Origin: Myxococcales bacterium
GTDB lineage: Bacteria > Myxococcota_A > Polyangia > Polyangiales > Ga0077539
Reading direction: 5' to 3'
NCBI GenBank assembly: GCA_016792845.1
Contig: JAEUKH010000008.1
Coordinates: 1 to 64,000 of the forward strand
DNA length: 64,000 bases
The notes beneath the pieces are model-generated. The model did no database searches and had not been told where the DNA came from. It saw nothing but the letters and a program-made list of their open reading frames with translations. Of the stretch, positions 59,374 to 64,000 are shown piece by piece. The translations under genes were made by a program, and so were the position numbers. How positions within the stretch are numbered: position 1 is the first letter of the stretch; each line of letters starts with the position of its first letter.

Positions 59374-60405
59374 ATGAGTGAGGGTGTGAGAGACGTTCCG
59401 AGGGTGGTGCGGTGGGATCTTGATAAGACCTATTTGCACACTGATTTTGATTCGATCCGGGGGCTCCTGCGCGCCGCGGTCGAGACGCCCGAGACCAAGC
59501 GCAGCGTGGCGGGCGCGCCCGCGCTGATCAAGGTGATGATGCGCGAGCGACCGACCTTGCTCACCATCGTCTCAGGGAGCCCCGAGCAGATGCGCTCCGC
59601 GCTCGAATCGAAGCTGAGGCTCGACGGCGTCGCGTGGTCTGACTTCTCGCTGAAGCCGTCGTTGCAGAACATCGTGCGGCTGCGCTTTCGCGCGCTCCGC
59701 GACCAGGTCGGGTACAAGCTCCCGGCGCTCTTGTGGCAGCGCCTGCGGGTCGGGGCCGACAGCCCTGACGAGACCCTCTTCGGCGACGACGCCGAGGCCG
59801 ACGCGTTCGTGTACACCCTCTACGCTGACCTCCTCGCGGGGCGCGTGTCGAACAAGCTCCTCACCGCGGTGATGGAGCACGCGGGCACCTACCCCGACGT
59901 CATCGCCGAGACGCTCCGTCGGGTGCAAGAGGTGCCGCGGGTCGACCCCGTGCGTCGGGTGTTCATTCACCTTGAGCGCCGCAGCGACCCGGCCTTCTTT
60001 CGGCGCTACGGCCCGCGGGTCGTGCCGGTGTACGACTACCTCCAGTCAGCGCTGGTGTTGGTGGGCGACGGGGCCTTGAGCGCCGCGGGCGCAGCCGAGG
60101 TGATCGCGATGGTGGCGCGGGGTGGCGAGCGCTCGGTGGCCGAGCTCGCGGCCTCGTCGCACGACATCGTGACGCGCGGGCACGTGGGCCCCGAGACCGT
60201 GCGCGCGGTGGCCGAGGCCCTGGCCGCCCGCGGGGGCGACGGGCTCGAGCTCACGCCGCTCCTTGAGGCGATGCAGCGCACCCCGGCGCGGGGCGCGGTC
60301 GAGCCGCCGACGGCCGAGCTCGATTACCTCGCGGCCTTGCTCGAAGATCGGGCGCGCTGGGAGGCCGCGGGCAAGGCGGCGCGGGCCAAGAACCGTGCGA
60401 AATGA
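59374..60405 (+). CDS. HAD-like (App1-type) phosphatase domain protein
   Basis: A 343-residue soluble protein. The N-terminal RVVRWDLDKTYLHTDFDS has a DxDxT/Y HAD motif I, and LLTIVSGSPEQMRSALE fits motif II. The following region SDFSLKPSLQNIVRLR holds a Lys at the motif III position. The layout resembles the App1/DUF2183 phosphatidate-phosphatase-like group. The C-terminal 170 residues are helical and unrecognised. ATG 59374 is divergent from the FkbH operon. The substrate is unknown, and the class assignment rests on motifs. Confidence 0.65.
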   Translation: MSEGVRDVPRVVRWDLDKTYLHTDFDSIRGLLRAAVETPETKRSVAGAPALIKVMMRERPTLLTIVSGSPEQMRSALESKLRLDGVAWSDFSLKPSLQNIVRLRFRALRDQVGYKLPALLWQRLRVGADSPDETLFGDDAEADAFVYTLYADLLAGRVSNKLLTAVMEHAGTYPDVIAETLRRVQEVPRVDPVRRVFIHLERRSDPAFFRRYGPRVVPVYDYLQSALVLVGDGALSAAGAAEVIAMVARGGERSVAELAASSHDIVTRGHVGPETVRAVAEALAARGGDGLELTPLLEAMQRTPARGAVEPPTAELDYLAALLEDRARWEAAGKAARAKNRAK

Positions 60406-60484
60406 CACGAGAATGGCGCGCGAGGGTGCAGCCGCGCATCCCCCGCGTGGACGATGCGCGCGGCGCTCTCTACACTGTGAGCCT

Positions 60485-61813
60485 ATGAAGTTGACGCGGT
60501 GGCGGTGGCCTGTGCTGGGCTTGACGATGCTCGCGGGGGCCCTCGTTTGGGGGGGCTGCGGTGCGCGCACGGGGCTGCGCACGCCCGACGTGCCGAGCGA
60601 CGGGCAGGCGTCGACCGATGTGCCGCAGGCGCGCGAGATTTGTGTCGAGCCGCGGCCTGACGCGGGCTTGTTCTCGATCAACCTTGAGACCCGGCCGCAG
60701 CTCTCGGTGGCCGACGTCTTCCTCGTGATTGATCGCACCGGCTCGATGGATCAAGAGATTGACAACATCAAGGCCAACCTCTCGTCGACCATCGTGCCCG
60801 CGATCGCGCGCACCATCGGCGACGTGCAGTTCGGCGTGGCGACCTACGGCGATTTCCCGCTCGACCCGTACGGCGACCCGAGCGACGTGCCGTTCACCCT
60901 GGTGTCGCCGATTGATCGCAGCGTGACCAACGTGCAAGGGGCGGTCAACTCGATCCGCGTGGGGGGCGGCGGCGACAACCCCGAGGCGATGGCCGAGGCG
61001 ATGTTTCAGCTCGCGTCGGGCGAGGGCTACACCCCGTGGGTCACGCCGCGGGTGGCCTGCGCCGCGCCGGGGCGCGTGGGGTACGGCTGCTTCCGGCCGA
61101 ACGCGCAGGCCATCATGATCCTCGTGGCCGACGCGCCCTCGCACAACGGCCCGGGCGGCTCGAACCCCTACGCGGCCTCGATCTTTACGCGCCCCCGGAG
61201 CTGCCCCGTCTCGCTCCCAAACTGCGCCGCGAGCCGCGCGCCGCACGCCTATGCCGAGGCCGTGACGGCGCTCAACGCGATGCGCGCGCGGGTCATCGGC
61301 ATCTCGTCGGGCGCGGCGCCCTTTACGGGCCGCGGCGACCTCGAACGCTTCGCGCGCGACACCGGGGCCATCACCGCCGCCGGCGCGCCGCTGGTCTTCG
61401 ACATCGGGAGCGACGGCCGCGGCCTCGACGCGCGGGTCGTCACGGCGGTCGAGACCTTCACCCAACAGGTTCGCTTCAACGCCGCCGCGCGGGTGATCGA
61501 CCTCGACCCCGAGCGCCCGGCGAGCCGCATCGTGCGCGGCATCCGCGCGGTCTCGGCCGAGCCGTCGAGCCAGGTCGAGCGCGTCGACAGCGACGGGTTC
61601 TACGGCGTCTTTCCGGGCACCCGGCTGACCTTCGCGCTCGACCTTGTGGGCGACCTCCCGCTCACCGAGGCGCCGCAGCGCATCCCCGCGCGGGTGCAGT
61701 TTCTCGCCGACGGCCGCCCCGTGCTCGGGTATCGCGACATCGTGATCGTCTTGCCCGCCCGCGGCGAGCGCTGCGAGGGGGCCGAGCCCGGGCTCGACGC
61801 GGGCCGTCAGTAG
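60485..61813 (+). CDS. VWA-domain lipoprotein
   Basis: A 442-residue lipoprotein. The signal peptide ends in LVWGGC, with the lipid Cys near residue 25. A von Willebrand A domain (about 80-315) begins VFLVIDRTGSMDQEIDNIKA with a MIDAS DxTxS motif, and AIMILVADAPSHNGPGG supplies the later Asp. A beta-rich C-terminal domain follows. It probably sits at the outer membrane and binds a protein partner through a metal ion. ATG 60485 is 80 bases after the phosphatase-like gene. It belongs to the integrin-like VWA proteins common in Myxococcota. Confidence 0.82.
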   Translation: MKLTRWRWPVLGLTMLAGALVWGGCGARTGLRTPDVPSDGQASTDVPQAREICVEPRPDAGLFSINLETRPQLSVADVFLVIDRTGSMDQEIDNIKANLSSTIVPAIARTIGDVQFGVATYGDFPLDPYGDPSDVPFTLVSPIDRSVTNVQGAVNSIRVGGGGDNPEAMAEAMFQLASGEGYTPWVTPRVACAAPGRVGYGCFRPNAQAIMILVADAPSHNGPGGSNPYAASIFTRPRSCPVSLPNCAASRAPHAYAEAVTALNAMRARVIGISSGAAPFTGRGDLERFARDTGAITAAGAPLVFDIGSDGRGLDARVVTAVETFTQQVRFNAAARVIDLDPERPASRIVRGIRAVSAEPSSQVERVDSDGFYGVFPGTRLTFALDLVGDLPLTEAPQRIPARVQFLADGRPVLGYRDIVIVLPARGERCEGAEPGLDAGRQ

Positions 61814-61866
61814 CGTCGCGCGAGGCGCTGGTTTTGTGGCCCGAGAGGGCGTACCACTCGCCCGCG

Positions 61867-63054
61867 ATGGTGTTGTCTCAGGGCCTTGTCGACGCGCTTC
61901 AGAGGTACCACGACGCGGTGGGGGCTGGGCCCTTGCCGGGCCTCCCGTCGTCGCCCGTCGAGGCCGTCTGCGCGGTGTTTACGGCGCACCCGTTCGAGAC
62001 CCGAGAGTGGCATTTCGGGTGCTTCGCGCCGGGCGAGTCGTGGCCCTCGCTGGTGACCGGCGTGGGCGACCCCGAGGGTGACGCCGGGGTGGGCGACGCG
62101 GCGCTCGGGTGGGCCTTCGCGGTCGGTCAAATGCAGGTGTTGGCCAGGGCTCCGAAGGGCGGCAGCATCGTCGTCGACACCTGGCCCAACGACGACCGCG
62201 ACGCGTTTGTGTTCGAGGTCGAGCGCTCGGGGCAGATCGGGCGCTTTCGCTTCGACCGCCTCGCGCCCTTCGTGAGCTTCGCGGCGGCGCTGGTGACCCG
62301 GCACCGCGACCCCAAGGCCTGGGTCAACGCGGGGGTCGCGCCGGCGACGAAGCTCGTGCCCGCGGTGATGGGCGCGCAGTTCGCGCACAGCGCGATGGGG
62401 GCGCTGCCGTGGCTCATGCGGCTGAACCCCGCGGTGTTCTTTCGCGCGTGTCGCCGGCAAGGCTGGCCCGAGGCGGTGGTCACCGCGCCGCCTTACGAGG
62501 CCGGCCGCACCCCCCTGCGGAGCGCCCTCGTGTGGAGCCTCGTCACCTTCTTGCGGACCCGCAGGGTGACCCTCGCGCCGGGGCTCTCGCGGGCCGAGCT
62601 GACCGCGCCGATGCGCGAGACCCTGGCGCAGCTTGAGGCCCTTGAGGCGGCCCTGGTGAGCGACACGGTGCCGCCGGTGCTGCGCGCGCTCGCCGAGGGC
62701 GACGGGCCCTTCGCGGCGGCGGCCCAGGCGTGGGTCGAGACCCATCGGGCGCTCCGCCAGCCGACCCTCGCGGGGGCGGTCGACGTGTCGGTCGAGGGCG
62801 CGCGCTTTCGCGCCGTGTACGACGCCATCGAGCAGCTCGTCGACGCGCTCGAAGCCCGCGAGGCGATCGAGATCGTGCCCCAACGCAAGGTCGAGCTCGT
62901 CGAAGAGATCATGCGCGTGTGGACGCTCGAAGACCGCCCCAAGGTCGTGCTCGGCGCGATGACCCAGCAGCTCGTCGACTCAGAGTGTGTGGCCGAGGTC
63001 TTCGTCGATGACGCCGAGATCGAGGCGGGGCTCAGGCTGGCTCTCGGGCTCTGA
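61867..63054 (+). CDS. Uncharacterised soluble protein
   Basis: A 395-residue protein with no signal peptide or membrane helix. The first 150 residues are alpha/beta, with HPFETREWHFGCFAPGESW and IVVDTWPNDDRDAFVFEVER, and look like a SUKH-type or other small ligand-binding fold; I cannot assign it. The rest is helical, with RKVELVEEIMRVWTLEDRP near the end. ATG 61867 is the first good start, 53 bases after the VWA lipoprotein. It may be cotranscribed with it. No function is proposed. Confidence 0.6.
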   Translation: MVLSQGLVDALQRYHDAVGAGPLPGLPSSPVEAVCAVFTAHPFETREWHFGCFAPGESWPSLVTGVGDPEGDAGVGDAALGWAFAVGQMQVLARAPKGGSIVVDTWPNDDRDAFVFEVERSGQIGRFRFDRLAPFVSFAAALVTRHRDPKAWVNAGVAPATKLVPAVMGAQFAHSAMGALPWLMRLNPAVFFRACRRQGWPEAVVTAPPYEAGRTPLRSALVWSLVTFLRTRRVTLAPGLSRAELTAPMRETLAQLEALEAALVSDTVPPVLRALAEGDGPFAAAAQAWVETHRALRQPTLAGAVDVSVEGARFRAVYDAIEQLVDALEAREAIEIVPQRKVELVEEIMRVWTLEDRPKVVLGAMTQQLVDSECVAEVFVDDAEIEAGLRLALGL

Positions 63055-63292
63055 CCAGGCTGTGTCGGCGAATGTAATTTCCAACATCGAATGCATGCGG
63101 TGGTGAGCCGGGCCTTTCGTCGCGGGTTGCGATCCCGCGTGACCTGCAGCCCCTCTGTAGGGCGTACGCGCCTCGCGGCTGGTGTGGCATCCCCCAGGGG
63201 GGGAGGTCACGCAGGGGTTGGGGCGCGGCGCAACCTCGTCGGATTCGGCACTTCGCCCCCTCCGCCGACGCCATCACATTTGCGGACGCAGC

Positions 63293-64000
63293 CTACACCG
63301 CGGCGGGCTCGAAACCCGCGGCCACGAGGTAGTCGCGCGCGAGCTGCTGGTTGTCGCGCTGGTCGGGGTGAAAATCGCGGCGCAGGTAGTCGCGAATGCC
63401 CGCATAGAAGACCTCGGTGACGAGGCCCTTCAGCGGCATCGTGTTGCCCAGGCGGAAGAATTTTCGCACCCCCTGGCGGCGGTCGTGCAGCAAGAGCGTG
63501 CCCGTCGCCACCGCCCAGAAGCTCAGCAAAAGGAGCGTGCCGAGGGCCATGCCCGCGACCCGGGTGCGGTACCGCGGGTCGACCCGCTGAAGCACGTCAA
63601 AGGCCACGGCCTTGTGCTCGATCTCTTCGCAGGCGTGCCACTTCAACAGATCGCGCACCGCCTCGTGGGCGTGGGCGTCGAGGAAGCCGTCGCGCAAGGC
63701 CCCCTCGGCCATGATCGCCGTGTAGTGCTCGAGCGCCGCGGTGACCGCGAGGCGCAACACCGGCGAGGCCGCGGGCTCGACGTGCTTGTACGCCATGCGC
63801 TCGTACCAGCTGAGAAACGAGGCGATCGGGTAGCCCTGCCGCGTCAGCGCCTCGAAAAAATCTTCGTGGGCCCGCGCGTGACGCCCCTCTTGACCGAAGA
63901 AGCCCCGGGCCTGCGCCGCGAGCTCGGGCTCGACCTGGTCGAGGTACCGCCGCACGCTCCGCACGAAGAAGCGCTCGCCCGCGGGAAAGAGCAGGTTCAC
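63293..64000 (-). CDS. Predicted metal-dependent hydrolase (PF10118-like), partial
   Basis: 235 residues are visible and the 5' end is cut by the window edge. The sequence LLFPAGERFFVRSVRRYL near the visible N-terminus is characteristic of PF10118 proteins and normally lies 20-40 residues inside, so the true start is beyond 64000. Conserved His/Glu pairs that may bind metal are in FFGQEGRHARAHEDF, LEHYTAIMAEG and WHACEEIEHKAVAFDVL. A hydrophobic stretch, ALGTLLLLSFWAVATGTLLL, suggests membrane association. The family is ferritin-like and uncharacterised. Confidence 0.8.
   Translation of the reverse strand: MNLLFPAGERFFVRSVRRYLDQVEPELAAQARGFFGQEGRHARAHEDFFEALTRQGYPIASFLSWYERMAYKHVEPAASPVLRLAVTAALEHYTAIMAEGALRDGFLDAHAHEAVRDLLKWHACEEIEHKAVAFDVLQRVDPRYRTRVAGMALGTLLLLSFWAVATGTLLLHDRRQGVRKFFRLGNTMPLKGLVTEVFYAGIRDYLRRDFHPDQRDNQQLARDYLVAAGFEPAAV

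Noticed and set aside
63118..63142. tRNA T-arm-like hairpin (GCGGG, seven-base loop, CCCGC)
   Set aside because: The loop does not match TTCRANY, and no acceptor, D or anticodon arms can be built around it.

Overview
This window is very GC-rich, densely coded DNA that reads as a myxobacterium (Myxococcota, probably the Polyangia side). Evidence for this: a Roadblock/LC7 protein, many TPR and FHA proteins, a Tad pilus locus rich in FHA domains, and a secreted protein ending in a MYXO-CTERM-like tail (Cys pair, hydrophobic helix, Arg cluster). The lineage is an inference; no rRNA marker is present. No tRNA, rRNA, CRISPR array, insertion sequence or prophage was recognised.

Layout. 1-460: hairpin-rich repeat DNA. 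461-5327: a membrane glycosyltransferase-like protein, a Roadblock protein coupled to aroQ, and a long TPR protein. 5317-7287: a two-gene unit with internally duplicated modules, one carrying a J-like HPD motif. 7421-23529: a large minus-strand Tad (Flp) pilus locus with two pilins, prepilin peptidase, TadE/TadG-like minor pilins, CpaB, secretin, an FHA-TadA fusion, TadB, TadC, two degenerate-FHA membrane proteins, a TPR lipoprotein, a second CpaF-type ATPase and a final lipoprotein. No TadZ/CpaE was found. 23648-31031: prfA, an M1 peptidase, a TauE/SafE transporter divergent from a LysR regulator, two uncharacterised proteins and a peroxiredoxin.

31076-42215 is a divergent surface-sugar locus. 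The plus strand carries rfbF, rfbG and rfbH, which make a CDP-4-keto-3,6-dideoxyhexose, followed by a YfhO-like membrane protein. The minus strand carries an SDR, a GT2 glycosyltransferase, a ThDP enzyme of the acetolactate-synthase/YerE type, a HAD phosphatase and an HpcH/HpaI aldolase. Together they suggest a branched-chain (yersiniose-like) dideoxysugar. 42239-48839 holds a DUF2135 protein, a thioester-less alpha-2-macroglobulin-like protein with an apparent STN-like insertion, and a WYL regulator. The MYXO-CTERM protein and a glutathione S-transferase follow.

51217-59205 is a tightly overlapping nine-gene minus-strand operon: FkbH-like enzyme, acyl carrier protein, GNAT, VOC protein, methyltransferase, RmlB, RmlA-like enzyme, SDR and DegT aminotransferase. 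It looks like a pathway for a dTDP-amino-deoxysugar N-acylated from an ACP-bound acyl group. The end of the window has a HAD-like phosphatase, a VWA lipoprotein, an unknown protein and a partial PF10118-type metal-dependent hydrolase.

Three well-formed promoters share a -35 of TTGACM and a -10 of the form TACSST, which may be the housekeeping promoter of this lineage.
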